DNA of 64,000 nt, taken from Halisarca cf. caerulea (taxonomy: Eukaryota; Porifera; Demospongiae; Chondrillida; Halisarcidae). Made by a program: the position numbers and the translations under genes. The notes below the pieces were generated by a model. It had not been told where the DNA came from. It did no database searches and saw only the letters and a list, made by a program, of their open reading frames with translations. Location of the stretch: the NCBI GenBank assembly GCA_963170055.1, contig CAUJGJ010000087.1:305001-369000 (forward strand), given 5' to 3'. This document shows positions 50,000-63,988 of the stretch, in pieces (the first letter of the stretch is position 1; the number at the start of each line of letters is the position of its first letter).

Positions 50000-52900
50000 T
50001 GGTGCTATTACCAAATATTGGTCTTAGAACCACAATATCCAGTATTGCCAAATTCCACCCCCAGCACTTCGGAAAGCTCATGTGTATTCAGTGTGAAAAT
50101 AGGTGGTGCTAGTACCAAATATTGGTTTTAGCACCGCAATATCCAGCACTACCGAAGTACACCCCCAGCACTTCGGTTAACTCATGTGTACACAATATGA
50201 AAACAGGTATTGCTATTACCAAATATTGGTCTTAGCACCACAATATCCAGTACTACCAAATTACACCCCCAGCACTTCGGAAAACTCGTGTATTCAGTGT
50301 GAAAACAGGTAGTACTATTACCAAATATTGGTATTAGAACCACAATATCCAGTATTACCAATTTCCACCCCCAGCACTTCGGAAAACTCATGTGTATTCA
50401 GTGTGAAAACAGATGGTGCTAGTACCAAATATTGGTTTCAGCACCGCAATATCCAGCACTACCGAAGTACACCCCCAGCACTTCGGTTAACTCATGTGTA
50501 CTCAATATGAAAACAGGTGGTGCTAGTGCCAAATATTGGTCTTAGCACCACAATATCCAGTACTACCAAATTACACCCCCAGCACTTCGGAAAACTCATG
50601 TGTATTCAGTGTGAAAACAGGTGGTGCTATTACCAAATATTGGTATTAGAACCACAATATCCAGTATTGCCAAATTCCACCCCCAGCACTTCGGAAAACT
50701 CATGTGTATTCAGTGTGAAAACAGGTGGTGCTATTACCAAATATTGGTCTTAGAACCACAATATCCAGTATTGCCAAATTCCACCCCCAGCACTTCGGAA
50801 AACTCATGTGTATTCAGTGTGAAAATAGGTGGTGCTAGTACCAAATATTGGTTTTAGCACCGCAATATCCAGCACTACCGAAGTACACCCCCAGCACTTC
50901 GGTTAACTCATGTGTACACAATATGAAAACAGGTGGTGCTATTACCAAATATTGGTCTTAGCACCACAATATCCAGTACTACCAAATTACACCCCCAGCA
51001 CTTCGGAAAACTCGTGTATTCAGTGTGAAAACAGGTGGTACTATTACCAAATATTGGTATTAGAACCACAATATCCAGTATTACCAAATTCCACCCCCAG
51101 CACTTCGGAAAACTCATGTGTATTCAGTGTGAAAACAGATGGTGCTAGTACCAAGTATTGGTTTTAGCACCGCAATATCCAGCACTACCGAAGTACACCC
51201 CCAGCACTTCGGTTAACTCATGTGTACTCAATATGAAAACAGGTGGTGCTAGTGCCAAATATTGGTCTTAGCACCACAATATCCAGCACTACCGAAGTAC
51301 ACCCCCAGCACTTCGGTTAACTCATGTGTACACAATATGAAAACAGGTATTGCTTTACCAAATATTGGTCTTAGCACCACAATATCCAGTACTACCAAAT
51401 TACACCCCCAGCACTTCGGAAAACTCGTGTATTCAGTGTGAAAACAGGTAGTACTATTACCAAATATTGGTATTAGAACCACAATATCCAGTATTACCAA
51501 ATTCCACCCCCAGCACTTCGGAAAACTCATGTGTATTCAGTGTGAAAACAGATGGTGCTAGTAACAAATATTGGTTTTAGCACCGCAATATCCAGCACTA
51601 CCGAAGTACACCCCCAGCACTTCGGTTAACTCATGTGTACTCAATATGAAAACAGGTGGTGCTAGTGCCAAATATTGGTCTTAGCACCACAATATCAAGT
51701 ACTACAAAATTACACCCCCAGCACTTCGGAAAACTCATGTGTATTCAGTGTGAAAACAGGTGGTGCTATTACCAAATATTGGTCTTAGAACCACAATATC
51801 CAGTATTGCCAAATTCCACCCCCAGCACTTCGGAAAACTCATATGTATTCAGTGTGAAAATAGGTGGTGCTAGTACCAAATATTGGTTTTAGCACCGCAA
51901 TATCCAGCACTACCGAAGTACACCCCCAGCACTTCGGTTAACTCATGTGTACACAATATGAAAACAGGTGGTGCTAGTGCCAAATATTGGTCTTAGCACC
52001 ACAATATCCAGTACTACCAAATTACACCCCCAGCACTTCGGAAAACTCGTGTATTCAGTGTGAAAACAGGTGGTACTATTACCAAATATTGGTATTAGAA
52101 CCACAATATCCAGTATTACCAAATTCCACCCCCAGCACTTCGGAAAGCTCATGTGTATTCAGTGTGAAAACAGATGGTGCTAGTACCAAATATTGGTTTC
52201 AGCACCGCAATATCCAGCACTACCGAAGTACACCCCCAGCACTTCGGTTAACTCATGTGTACTCAATATGAAAACAGGTGGTGCTAGTGCCAAATATTGG
52301 TCTTAGCACCACAATATCCAGTACTACCAAATTACACCCCCAGCACTTCGGAAAACTCATGTGTATTCAGTGTGAAAACAGGTGGTGCTATTACCAAATA
52401 TTGGTATTAGAACCACAATATCCAGTATTGCCAAATTCCACCCCCAGCACTTCGGAAAACTCATGTGTATTCAGTGTGAAAACAGGTGGTGCTATTACCA
52501 AATATTGGTCTTAGAACCACAATATCCAGTATTGCCAAATTCCACCCCCAGCACTTCGGAAAACTCATGTGTATTCAGTGTGAAAATAGGTGGTGCTAGT
52601 ACCAAATATTGGTTTTAGCACCGCAATATCCAGCACTACCGAAGTACACCCCCAGCACTTCGGTTAACTCATGTGTACACAATATGAAAACAGGTGGTGC
52701 TATTACCAAATATTGGTCTTAGCACCACAATATCCAGTACTACCAAATTACACCCCCAGCACTTCGGAAAACTCGTGTATTCAGTGTGAAAACAGGTGGT
52801 ACTATTACCAAATATTGGTATTAGAACCACAATATCCAGTATTACCAAATTCCACCCCCAGCACTTCGGAAAACTCATGTGTATTCAGTGTGAAAACAGA

Positions 52901-53250
52901 TGGTGCTAGTACCAAGTATTGGTTTTAGCACCGCAATATCCAGCACTACCGAAGTACACCCCCAGCACTTCGGTTAACTCATGTGTACTCAATATGAAAA
53001 CAGGTGGTGCTAGTGCCAAATATTGGTCTTAGCACCACAATATCCAGCACTACCGAAGTACACCCCCAGCACTTCGGTTAACTCATGTGTACACAATATG
53101 AAAACAGGTATTGCTTTACCAAATATTGGTCTTAGCACCACAATATCCAGTACTACCAAATTACACCCCCAGCACTTCGGAAAACTCGTGTATTCAGTGT
53201 GAAAACAGGTAGTACTATTACCAAATATTGGTATTAGAACCACAATATCC
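50000..53250. repeat. 1,761-bp tandem duplication (17 monomers)
   Basis: Anchors at equal offset are 50,182 and 51,943, 50,517 and 52,278, 50,908 and 52,669, and 51,249 and 53,010. A rare base change, GGTTTCAGC in place of GGTTTTAGC, is at about 50,436 and 52,197. Both copies contain the 1-bp-deleted word GTATTGCTTTACC. The length fits 17 x 104 less three 2-bp deletions and one 1-bp deletion. Similarity ends near 53,250 (GTATTACC against GTATTGCC). Confidence 0.86.
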
Positions 53251-56200
53251 AGTATTGCCAAATTCCACCCCCAGCACTTCGGAAAACTCATGTGTATTCA
53301 GTGTGAAAATAGGTGGTGCTAGTACCAAATATTGGTTTTAGCACCGCAATATCCAGCACTACCGAAGTACACCCCCAGCACTTCGGTTAACTCATGTGTA
53401 CACAATATGAAAACAGGTGGTGCTATTACCAAATATTGGTCTTAGCACCACAATATCCAGTACTACCAAATTACACCCCCAGCACTTCGGAAAACTCGTG
53501 TATTCAGTGTGAAAACAGGTGGTACTATTACCAAATATTGGTATTAGAACCACAATATCCAGTATTACCAAATTCCACCCCCAGCACTTCGGAAAACTCA
53601 TGTGTATTCAGTGTGAAAACAGATGATGCTAGTACCAAGTATTGGTTTTAGCACCGCAATATCCAGCACTACCGAAGTACACCCCCAGCACTTCGGTTAA
53701 CTCATGTGTACTCAATATGAAAACAGGTGGTGCTAGTGCCAAATATTGGTCTTAGCACCACAATATCCAGCACTACCGAAGTACACCCCCAGCACTTCGG
53801 TTAACTCATGTGTACACAATATGAAAACAGGTATTGCTTTACCAAATATTGGTCTTAGCACCACAATATCCAGTACTACCAAATTACACCCCCAGCACTT
53901 CGGAAAACTCGTGTATTCAGTGTGAAAACAGGTAGTACTATTACCAAATATTGGTATTAGAACCACAATATCCAGTATTACCAAATTCCACCCCCAGCAC
54001 TTCGGAAAACTCATGTGTATTCAGTGTGAAAACAGATGGTGCTAGTAACAAATATTGGTTTTAGCACCGCAATATCCAGCACTACCGAAGTACACCCCCA
54101 GCACTTCGGTTAACTCATGTGTACTCAATATGAAAACAGGTGGTGCTAGTGCCAAATATTGGTCTTAACACCACAATATCCAGTACTACCAAATTACACC
54201 CCCAGCACTTCGGAAAACTCATGTGTATTCAGTGTGAAAACAGATGGTGCTAGTACCAAATATTGGTTTTAGCACCGCAATATCCAGCACTACCGAAGTA
54301 CACCCCCAGCACTTCGGTTAACTCATGTGTACTCAATATGAAAACAGGTGGTGCTAGTGCCAAATATTGGTCTTAGCACCACAATATCAAGTACTACAAA
54401 ATTACACCCCCAGCACTTCGGAAAACTCATGTGTATTCAGTGTGAAAACAGGTGGTGCTATTACCAAATATTGGTCTTAGAACCACAATATCCAGTATTG
54501 CCAAATTCCACCCCCAGCACTTCGGAAAACTCATATGTATTCAGTGTGAAAATAGGTGGTGCTAGTACCAAATATTGGTTTTAGCACCGCAATATCCAGC
54601 ACTACCGAAGTACACCCCCAGCACTTCGGTTAACTCATGTGTACACAATATGAAAACAGGTGGTGCTAGTGCCAAATATTGGTCTTAGCACCACAATATC
54701 CAGTACTACCAAATTACACCCCCAGCACTTCGGAAAACTCGTGTATTCAGTGTGAAAACAGGTGGTACTATTACCAAATATTGGTATTAGAACCACAATA
54801 TCCAGTATTACCAAATTCCACCCCCAGCACTTCGGAAAGCTCATGTGTATTCAGTGTGAAAATAGGTGGTGCTAGTACCAAATATTGGTTTTAGCACCGC
54901 AATATCCAGCACTACCGAAGTACACCCCCAGCACTTCGGTTAACTCATGTGTACTCAATATGAAAAAAGGTGGTGCTAGTGCCAAATATTGATTTTAGCA
55001 CCACAATATCCAGTACTACCAAATTACACCCCCAGCACTTCGGAAAACTCGTGTATTCAGTGTGAAAACAGGTGGTGCTATTACCAAATATTGGTCTTAG
55101 AACCACAATATCCAGTATTACCAAATTCCACCCCCAGCACTTCGGAAAACTCATGTGTATTCAGTGTGAAAACAGGTGGGGCTAGTACCAAATATGGGTT
55201 TTAGCACCACAATACCCAGTACTACCAAATTCCACCCCCAGCACTTCGGAAAACTCATGTGTACTCAATATGAAACCAGGTGGTGCTAGTACCAAATATT
55301 GGTCTTTGCACCACAATATCCAGTAATACCAAATTACACCTCCAGCAGTTCGAAAAACTCGTGTATTCAGTGTGAAAAAAGGTGGTGCTAATACCAAATA
55401 TTGGTTTTAGCACCGCAATATCCAGCACTACCAAATTACAACTCCAGCACTTCGGAAAACTCATGTGTATTCAGTATGAAAGCAGGTGGTGCTATTACCA
55501 AATATTGGTCTTAGCACCACAATATCCAGTACTACCAAATTACACCCCCAGCACTTCGGAAAACTCGTGTATTCAGTGTGAAAACAGGTGGTACTATTAC
55601 CAAATATTGGTATTAGAACCACAATATCCAGTATTGCCAAATTCCACCCCCAGCACTTCGGAAAACTCATGTGTATTCAGTGTGAAAACAGGTGGTGCTA
55701 TTACCAAATATTGGTCTTAGAACCACAATATCCAGTATTGCCAAATTCCACCCCCAGCACTTCGGAAAACTCATGTGTATTCAGTGTGAAAATAGGTGGT
55801 GCTAGTACCAAATATTGGTTTTAGCACCGCAATATCCAGCACTACCGAAGTACACCCCCAGCACTTCGGTTAACTCATGTGTACACAATATGAAAACAGG
55901 TGGTGCTATTACCAAATATTGGTCTTAGCACCACAATATCCAGTACTACCAAATTACACCCCCAGCACTTCGGAAAACTCGTGTATTCAGTGTGAAAACA
56001 GGTGGTACTATTACCAAATATTGGTATTAGAACCACAATATCCAGTATTACCAAATTCCACCCCCAGCACTTCGGAAAACTCATGTGTATTCAGTGTGAA
56101 AACAGATGGTGCTAGTACCAAGTATTGGTTTTAGCACCGCAATATCCAGCACTACCGAAGTACACCCCCAGCACTTCGGTTAACTCATGTGTACTCAATA

Positions 56201-58801
56201 TGAAAACAGGTGGTGCTAGTGCCAAATATTGGTCTTAGCACCACAATATCCAGCACTACCGAAGTACACCCCCAGCACTTCGGTTAACTCATGTGTACAC
56301 AATATGAAAACAGGTATTGCTTTACCAAATATTGGTCTTAGCACCACAATATCCAGTACTACCAAATTACACCCCCAGCACTTCGGAAAACTCGTGTATT
56401 CAGTGTGAAAACAGGTAGTACTATTACCAAATATTGGTATTAGAACCACAATATCCAGTATTGCCAAATTCCACCCCCAGCACTTCGGAAAACTCATGTG
56501 TATTCAGTGTGAAAATAGGTGGTGCTAGTACCAAATATTGGTTTTAGCACCGCAATATCCAGCACTACCGAAGTACACCCCCAGCACTTCGGTTAACTCA
56601 TGTGTACACAATATGAAAACAGGTGGTGCTATTACCAAATATTGGTCTTAGCACCACAATATCCAGTACTACCAAATTACACCCCCAGCACTTCGGAAAA
56701 CTCGTGTATTCAGTGTGAAAACAGGTGGTACTATTACCAAATATTGGTATTAGAACCACAATATCCAGTATTACCAAATTCCACCCCCAGCACTTCGGAA
56801 AACTCATGTGTATTCAGTGTGAAAACAGATGATGCTAGTACCAAGTATTGGTTTTAGCACCGCAATATCCAGCACTACCGAAGTACACCCCCAGCACTTC
56901 GGTTAACTCATGTGTACTCAATATGAAAACAGGTGGTGCTAGTGCCAAATATTGGTCTTAGCACCACAATATCCAGCACTACCGAAGTACACCCCCAGCA
57001 CTTCGGTTAACTCATGTGTACACAATATGAAAACAGGTATTGCTTTACCAAATATTGGTCTTAGCACCACAATATCCAGTACTACCAAATTACACCCCCA
57101 GCACTTCGGAAAACTCGTGTATTCAGTGTGAAAACAGGTAGTACTATTACCAAATATTGGTATTAGAACCACAATATCCAGTATTACCAAATTCCACCCC
57201 CAGCACTTCGGAAAACTCATGTGTATTCAGTGTGAAAACAGATGGTGCTAGTAACAAATATTGGTTTTAGCACCGCAATATCCAGCACTACCGAAGTACA
57301 CCCCCAGCACTTCGGTTAACTCATGTGTACTCAATATGAAAACAGGTGGTGCTAGTGCCAAATATTGGTCTTAACACCACAATATCCAGTACTACCAAAT
57401 TACACCCCCAGCACTTCGGAAAACTCATGTGTATTCAGTGTGAAAACAGATGGTGCTAGTACCAAATATTGGTTTTAGCACCGCAATATCCAGCACTACC
57501 GAAGTACACCCCCAGCACTTCGGTTAACTCATGTGTACTCAATATGAAAACAGGTGGTGCTAGTGCCAAATATTGGTCTTAGCACCACAATATCAAGTAC
57601 TACAAAATTACACCCCCAGCACTTCGGAAAACTCATGTGTATTCAGTGTGAAAACAGGTGGTGCTATTACCAAATATTGGTCTTAGAACCACAATATCCA
57701 GTATTGCCAAATTCCACCCCCAGCACTTCGGAAAACTCATATGTATTCAGTGTGAAAATAGGTGGTGCTAGTACCAAATATTGGTTTTAGCACCGCAATA
57801 TCCAGCACTACCGAAGTACACCCCCAGCACTTCGGTTAACTCATGTGTACACAATATGAAAACAGGTGGTGCTAGTGCCAAATATTGGTCTTAGCACCAC
57901 AATATCCAGTACTACCAAATTACACCCCCAGCACTTCGGAAAACTCGTGTATTCAGTGTGAAAACAGGTGGTACTATTACCAAATATTGGTATTAGAACC
58001 ACAATATCCAGTATTACCAAATTCCACCCCCAGCACTTCGGAAAGCTCATGTGTATTCAGTGTGAAAATAGGTGGTGCTAGTACCAAATATTGGTTTTAG
58101 CACCGCAATATCCAGCACTACCGAAGTACACCCCCAGCACTTCGGTTAACTCATGTGTACTCAATATGAAAAAAGGTGGTGCTAGTGCCAAATATTGATT
58201 TTAGCACCACAATATCCAGTACTACCAAATTACACCCCCAGCACTTCGGAAAACTCGTGTATTCAGTGTGAAAACAGGTGGTGCTATTACCAAATATTGG
58301 TCTTAGAACCACAATATCCAGTATTACCAAATTCCACCCCCAGCACTTCGGAAAACTCATGTGTATTCAGTGTGAAAACAGGTGGGGCTAGTACCAAATA
58401 TGGGTTTTAGCACCACAATACCCAGTACTACCAAATTCCACCCCCAGCACTTCGGAAAACTCATGTGTACTCAATATGAAACCAGGTGGTGCTAGTACCA
58501 AATATTGGTCTTTGCACCACAATATCCAGTAATACCAAATTACACCTCCAGCAGTTCGAAAAACTCGTGTATTCAGTGTGAAAAAAGGTGGTGCTAATAC
58601 CAAATATTGGTTTTAGCACCGCAATATCCAGCACTACCAAATTACAACTCCAGCACTTCGGAAAACTCATGTGTATTCAGTATGAAAGCAGGTGGTGCTA
58701 TTACCAAATATTGGTCTTAGCACCACAATATCCAGTACTACCAAATTACACCCCCAGCACTTCGGAAAACTCGTGTATTCAGTGTGAAAACAGGTGGTAC
58801 T
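52390..58801. repeat. 3,206-bp tandem duplication (31 monomers)
   Basis: Copies lie at about 52,390-55,595 and 55,596-58,801. Anchors are 52,669 and 55,875, 53,392 and 56,598, 53,733 and 56,939, 54,348 and 57,554, and 55,182 and 58,388. The copies look almost identical, including rare words such as GGTGGGGCTAG, AATATGGGTTTTAGC and CAGCAGTTCGAAAAAC. This is the largest well-preserved unit of the right domain. Confidence 0.9.
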
Positions 58802-61100
58802 ATTACCAAATATTGGTATTAGAACCACAATATCCAGTATTACCAATTTCCACCCCCAGCACTTCGGAAAACTCATGTGTATTCAGTGTGAAAACAGATG
58901 GTGCTAGTACCAAATATTGGTTTCAGCACCGCAATATCCAGCACTACCGAAGTACACCCCCAGCACTTCGGTTAACTCATGTGTACTCAATATGAAAACA
59001 GGTGGTGCTAGTGCCAAATATTGGTCTTAGCACCACAATATCCAGCACTACCGAAGTACACCCCCAGCACTTCGGTTAACTCATGTGTACACAATATGAA
59101 AACAGGTATTGCTTTACCAAATATTGGTCTTAGCACCACAATATCCAGTACTACCAAATTACACCCCCAGCACTTCGGAAAACTCGTGTATTCAGTGTGA
59201 AAACAGGTAGTACTATTACCAAATATTGGTATTAGAACCACAATATCCAGTATTACCAAATTCCACCCCCAGCACTTCGGAAAACTCATGTGTATTCAGT
59301 GTGAAAACAGATGGTGCTAGTAACAAATATTGGTTTTAGCACCGCAATATCCAGCACTACCGAAGTACACCCCCAGCACTTCGGTTAACTCATGTGTACT
59401 CAATATGAAAACAGGTGGTGCTAGTGCCAAATATTGGTCTTAACACCACAATATCCAGTACTACCAAATTACACCCCCAGCACTTCGGAAAACTCATGTG
59501 TATTCAGTGTGAAAACAGATGGTGCTAGTACCAAATATTGGTTTTAGCACCGCAATATCCAGCACTACCGAAGTACACCCCCAGCACTTCGGTTAACTCA
59601 TGTGTACTCAATATGAAAACAGGTGGTGCTAGTGCCAAATATTGGTCTTAGCACCACAATATCAAGTACTACAAAATTACACCCCCAGCACTTCGGAAAA
59701 CTCATGTGTATTCAGTGTGAAAACAGGTGGTGCTATTACCAAATATTGGTCTTAGAACCACAATATCCAGTATTGCCAAATTCCACCCCCAGCACTTCGG
59801 AAAACTCATATGTATTCAGTGTGAAAATAGGTGGTGCTAGTACCAAATATTGGTTTTAGCACCGCAATATCCAGCACTACCGAAGTACACCCCCAGCACT
59901 TCGGTTAACTCATGTGTACACAATATGAAAACAGGTGGTGCTAGTGCCAAATATTGGTCTTAGCACCACAATATCCAGTACTACCAAATTACACCCCCAG
60001 CACTTCGGAAAACTCGTGTATTCAGTGTGAAAACAGGTGGTACTATTACCACATATTGGTATTAGAACCACAATATCCAGTATTACCAAATTCCACCCCC
60101 AGCACTTCGGAAAGCTCATGTGTATTCAGTGTGAAAATAGGTGGTGCTATTACCAAATATTGGTTTTAGCACCGCAATATCCAGCACTACCGAAGTACAC
60201 CCCCAGCACTTCGGTTAACTCATGTGTACTCAATATGAAAAAAGGTGGTGCTAGTGCCAAATATTGGTTTTAGCACCACAATATCCAGTACTACCAAATT
60301 ACACCCCCAGCACTTCGGAAAACTCGTGTATTCAGTGTGAAAACAGGTGGTGCTATTACCAAATATTGGTCTTAGAACCACAATATCCAGTATTACCAAA
60401 TTCCACCCCCAGCACTTCGGAAAACTCATGTGTATTCAGTGTGAAAACAGGTGGGGCTAGTACCAAATATGGGTTTTAGCACCACAATACCCAGTACTAC
60501 CAAATTCCACCCCCAGCACTTCGGAAAACTCATGTGTACTCAATATGAAACCAGGTGGTGCTAGTACCAAATATTGGTCTTTGCACCACAATATCCAGTA
60601 ATACCAAATTACACCTCCAGCAGTTCGAAAAACTCGTGTATTCAGTGTGAAAAAAGGTGGTGCTAATACCAAATATTGGTTTTAGCACCGCAATATCCAG
60701 CACTACCAAATTACAACTCCAGCACTTCGGAAAACTCATGTGTATTCAGTATGAAAGCAGGTGGTGCTATTACCAAATATTGGTCTTAGCACCACAATAT
60801 CCAGTACTACCAAATTACACCCCCAGCACTTCGGAAAACTCGTGTATTCAGTGGAAAAACAGGTAGTAATATTACCAAATATTGGTATTAGAACCACAAT
60901 ATCCAGTATTACCAAATTCCACCCCCAGCACTTCGGAAAACTCATGTGTATTCAGTGTGAAAACAGATGGTGCTAGTACCAAATATTGGTTTTAGCACCG
61001 CAATATCCAGCACTACCGAAGTACACCCCCAGCACTTCGGTTAACTCATGTGTACTCAATATAAAAACAGGTGGTGCTAGTGCCAAATATTGGTCTTAGC
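56620..61100. repeat. 2,069-bp tandem duplication (20 monomers)
   Basis: Copies lie at about 56,620-58,688 and 58,689-60,757, with similarity running to about 61,100. Anchors are 56,939 and 59,008, 57,554 and 59,623, 57,841 and 59,910, and 58,588 and 60,657. The length equals 20 x 104 less 11, matching five 2-bp deletions and one 1-bp deletion. Its first copy lies within the second 3,206-bp unit, so it is a later or overlapping exchange. Confidence 0.88.
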
Positions 61101-61910
61101 ACCACAATATCCAGTACTACCAAATTACACCCCCAGCACTTCGGAAAACTCGTGTATTCAGTGTGAAAACAGGTGGTACTATTACCAAATATTGGTATTA
61201 GAACCACAATATCCAGTATTACCAAATTCCACCCCCAGCACTTCGGATAGCTCATGTGTATTCAGTGTGAAAATAGGTGGTGCTAGTACCAAATATTGGT
61301 TTTAGCACCGCAATATCCAGCACTACCGAAGTACACCCCCAGCACTTCGGTTAACTCATGTGTACTCAATATGAAAAAAGGTGGTGCTAGTGCCAAATAT
61401 TGGTTTTAGCACCACAATATCCAGTACTACCAAATTACACCCCCAGCACTTCGGAAAACTCGTGTATTCAGTGTGAAAACAGGTGGTGCTATTACCAAAT
61501 ATTGGTCTTAGAACCACAATATCCAGTATTACCGAATTCCACCCCCAGCACTTCGGAAAACTCATGTGTATTCAGTGTGAAAACAGGTGGTGCTAGTACC
61601 AAATATTGGTTTTAGCACCACAATACCCAGTACTACCAAATTATACCCCCAGCACTTCGGAAAACTCATGTGTACTCAATATGAAACCAGGTGGTGCTAG
61701 TACCAAATATTGGTCTTTGCACCACAATATCCAGTAATACCAAATTACACCTCCAGCAGTTCGAAAAACTCGTGTATTCAGTGTGAAAAAAGGTGGTGCT
61801 AATACCAAATATTGGTTTTAGCACCACAATATCCAGCACTACCAAATTTCAACTCCAGCACTTCGGAAAACTCATGTGTATTCAGTATGAAAGCAGGTGG
61901 TGCTATTACC
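59840..61910. repeat. 1,136-bp tandem duplication (11 monomers)
   Basis: Anchors are 59,954 and 61,090, 60,220 and 61,356, and 60,657 and 61,793. Copies lie at about 59,840-60,975 and 60,976-61,910, partial at the end. Both contain AAAGCTCATG or its variant GATAGCTCATG and the CAGCAGTTCG monomer. Confidence 0.83.
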
Positions 61911-63725
61911 AAATATTGGTCTTAGAACCACAATATCCAGTATTACCAAATTCCACCCCCAGCACTTCGGAAAACTCATGTGTATTCAGTGTGAAAACAG
62001 GTGGTGCTAGTACCAAATATAGGTTTTAGCACCACAATATCCGGTATTACCAAATTACACCCCCAGCACTTCGGAAAACTCATGTGTATTTAGTGTGAAA
62101 CTAGGTGGTACTGGTACCAAATATTGGTTTTAGCACAACAGTATCCAGCACTACCGAAGTACACCCCCCGCACTTCCGAAAACTCATGTGTATTCAGTGT
62201 GAAAATAGGTGGTGCTAGTACCAAATATTGGTTTTAGCACCGCAATATCCAGCACTACCGAAGTACACCCCCAGCACTTCGGTTAACTCATGTGTACACA
62301 ATATGAAAACAGGTGGTGCTATTACCAAATATTGATCTTAGCACCACAATATCCAGTATTACCAAATTACACCCCCAGCACTTCGGAAAACTCGTGTATT
62401 CAGTGTGAAAACAGGTGGTACTATTACCAAATATTGGTATTAGAACCACAATATCCAGTATTACCAAATTCCACCCCCAGCACTTCGGAAAGCTCATGTG
62501 TATTCAGTGTGAAAATAGGTGGTGCTAGTACCAAATATTGGTTTTAGCACCGCAATATCCAGCACTACCGAAGTACACCCCCAGCACTTCGGTTAACTCA
62601 TGTGTACTCAATATGAAAAAAGGTGGTGCTAGTGCCAAATATTGGTTTTAGCACCACAAAATCCAGTACTACCAAATTACACCTCCAGCACTTCGGAAAA
62701 CTCATGTGTATTCAGTGTGAAAACAGGTGGTGCTAGTACCAAATATTTGGTTTTAGCACCACAATACCCAGTACTACCAAATTATACCCCCAGCACTTCG
62801 GAAAACTCATGTGTACTCAATATGAAACCAGGTGGTGCTAGTACCAAATATTGGTCTTTGCACCACAATATCCAGTAATACCAAATTACACCTCCAGCAG
62901 TTCGAAAAACTCGTGTATTCAGTGTGAAAAAAGGTGGTGCTAATACCAAATATTGGTTTTAGCACCACAATATCCAGCACTACCAAATTACAACTCCAGC
63001 ACTTCGGAAAACTCATGTGTATTCAGTATGAAAGCAGGTGGTGCTATTACCAAATATTGGTCTTAGAACCACAATATCCAGTATTACCAAATTCCACCCC
63101 CAGCACTTCGGAAAACTCATGTGTATTCAGTGTGAAAACAGGTGGTGCTAGTACCAAATATAGGTTTTAGCACCACAATATCCAGTATTACCAAATTACA
63201 TCCCCAGCACTTCGGAAAACTCATGTGTATTAGGGTGAAACTAGGTGGTACTGGTACCAAATATTGGTTTTAGCACAACAGTATCCAGCACTACCGAAGT
63301 ACACCCCCCGCACTTCCGAAAACTCATGTGTATTCAGTGTGAAAATAGGTGGTGCTAGTACCAAATATTGGTTTTAGCACCGCAATATCCAGCACTACCG
63401 AAGTACACCCCCAGCACTTCGGTTAACTCATGTGTACACAATATGAAAACAGGTGGTGCTATTACCAAATATTGGTCTTAGCACCACAATATCCAGTATT
63501 ACCAAATTACACCCCCAGCACTTCGGAAAACTCGTGTATTCAGTGTGAAAACAGGTGGTACTATTACCAAATATTGGTATTAGAACCACAATATCCAGTA
63601 TTACCAAATTCCACCCCCAGCACTTCGGAAAACTCATGTGTATTCAGTGTGAAAACAGATGGTGCTAGTACCAAATATTGGTTTTAGCACCACAATATCC
63701 AGCACTACCGAAGTACACCCCCAGC
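61560..63725. repeat. 1,140-bp tandem duplication near the array edge
   Basis: Copies lie at about 61,560-62,700 and 62,701-63,725. Anchors are 61,793 and 62,934 (offset 1,141) and 62,290 and 63,430 (offset 1,140). Both copies contain the rare GGTACTGGTACC monomer with AGCACAACAGTATCC and ACACCCCCCGCACTTCC. They differ more than the duplications further left, for example TATTTAGTGTG against TATTAGGGTG. Confidence 0.84.
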
Positions 63726-63988
63726 ACCTCCGAAAACTCATGTACTCAGTATGAAACCAGGTGGTGCTAGTGCCAAATATTGGTTTTAGCACCACAATAT
63801 CCAGTACTACCAAATTACACCCCCAGCATTTTGGAAAACTCATGTGTATTCAGTGTGAAAACAGGTGGTGCTAGTACCAAATATTTGGTTTTAGCACCAC
63901 AATATCCAATCCTACCAAATTACAACAACAGTACTTCGGAACACTCATGTGTGTTCAGTGTGTAAGTAGGTGGTACTAGTACCAAATA
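63726..63988. repeat. Degenerate terminal monomers of the array
   Basis: The last monomers collect private changes not seen elsewhere: CACCTCCGAAAAC, ACTCATGTACTCAGTATG, AGCATTTTGG, CAATCCTACC, ACAACAACAGTACTTCGG, ACACTCATGTGTG and GTGTAAGTAGG. The final monomer is cut in the middle of its dyad, after ACCAAATA. Rising divergence towards an end is usual at satellite array edges, where homogenisation is weak. Confidence 0.75.

Larger units (their letters stand above)
1..63988. repeat. Satellite DNA array, ~104-bp monomer, head to tail
   Basis: About 615 to 620 tandem copies of one monomer fill the window in a single orientation. Landmarks in order within a monomer: GTGTATTCAGTGTGAAAAC (or the alternative GTGTACTCAATATGAAA), AGGTGGTGCTAGT, CCAAATATTGGT, TTAGCACCACAATATCCAG, TACTACCAAATTACACC or CACTACCGAAGTACACC, CCCAGCACTTCGG, AAAACTCAT. 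The distance between equivalent words is 104 bp in most monomers, 102 bp in those with AAAACTCGTGTATT, and 82 bp in a rare class. Neighbouring monomers differ at several positions, while large blocks of monomers recur almost unchanged, which is higher-order repeat structure. Known biology: such arrays evolve by unequal exchange and gene conversion and often form centromeric or other constitutive heterochromatin. Genomic location and species cannot be read from this window. I see no non-satellite insertion inside it. Confidence 0.98.
42351..63988. repeat. Right domain: HORs built from 7-mer and 8-mer blocks
   Basis: Different monomer types dominate here: GCTATTACC with TTAGAACC, GTATTGCCAAATTCC, TACTATTACC with TATTAGAACC, TACACAATATG, and TTCGGTTAACTC. 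The palindrome class and the 82-bp class of the left and middle domains are absent apart from the last monomer. Recurring blocks start at the CTCAATATGAAAACAGG monomer followed by GCTAGTGCC, for example 43,149, 43,875, 45,641, 46,367, 47,197, 47,923 and 48,753. The spacing is 726 bp (six 104-bp plus one 102-bp) or 830 bp (seven plus one). Confidence 0.9.

Noticed and set aside
1..63988. CRISPR array
   Set aside because: The repeats are contiguous, about 104 bp long, and have no unique spacers, leader or cas genes.
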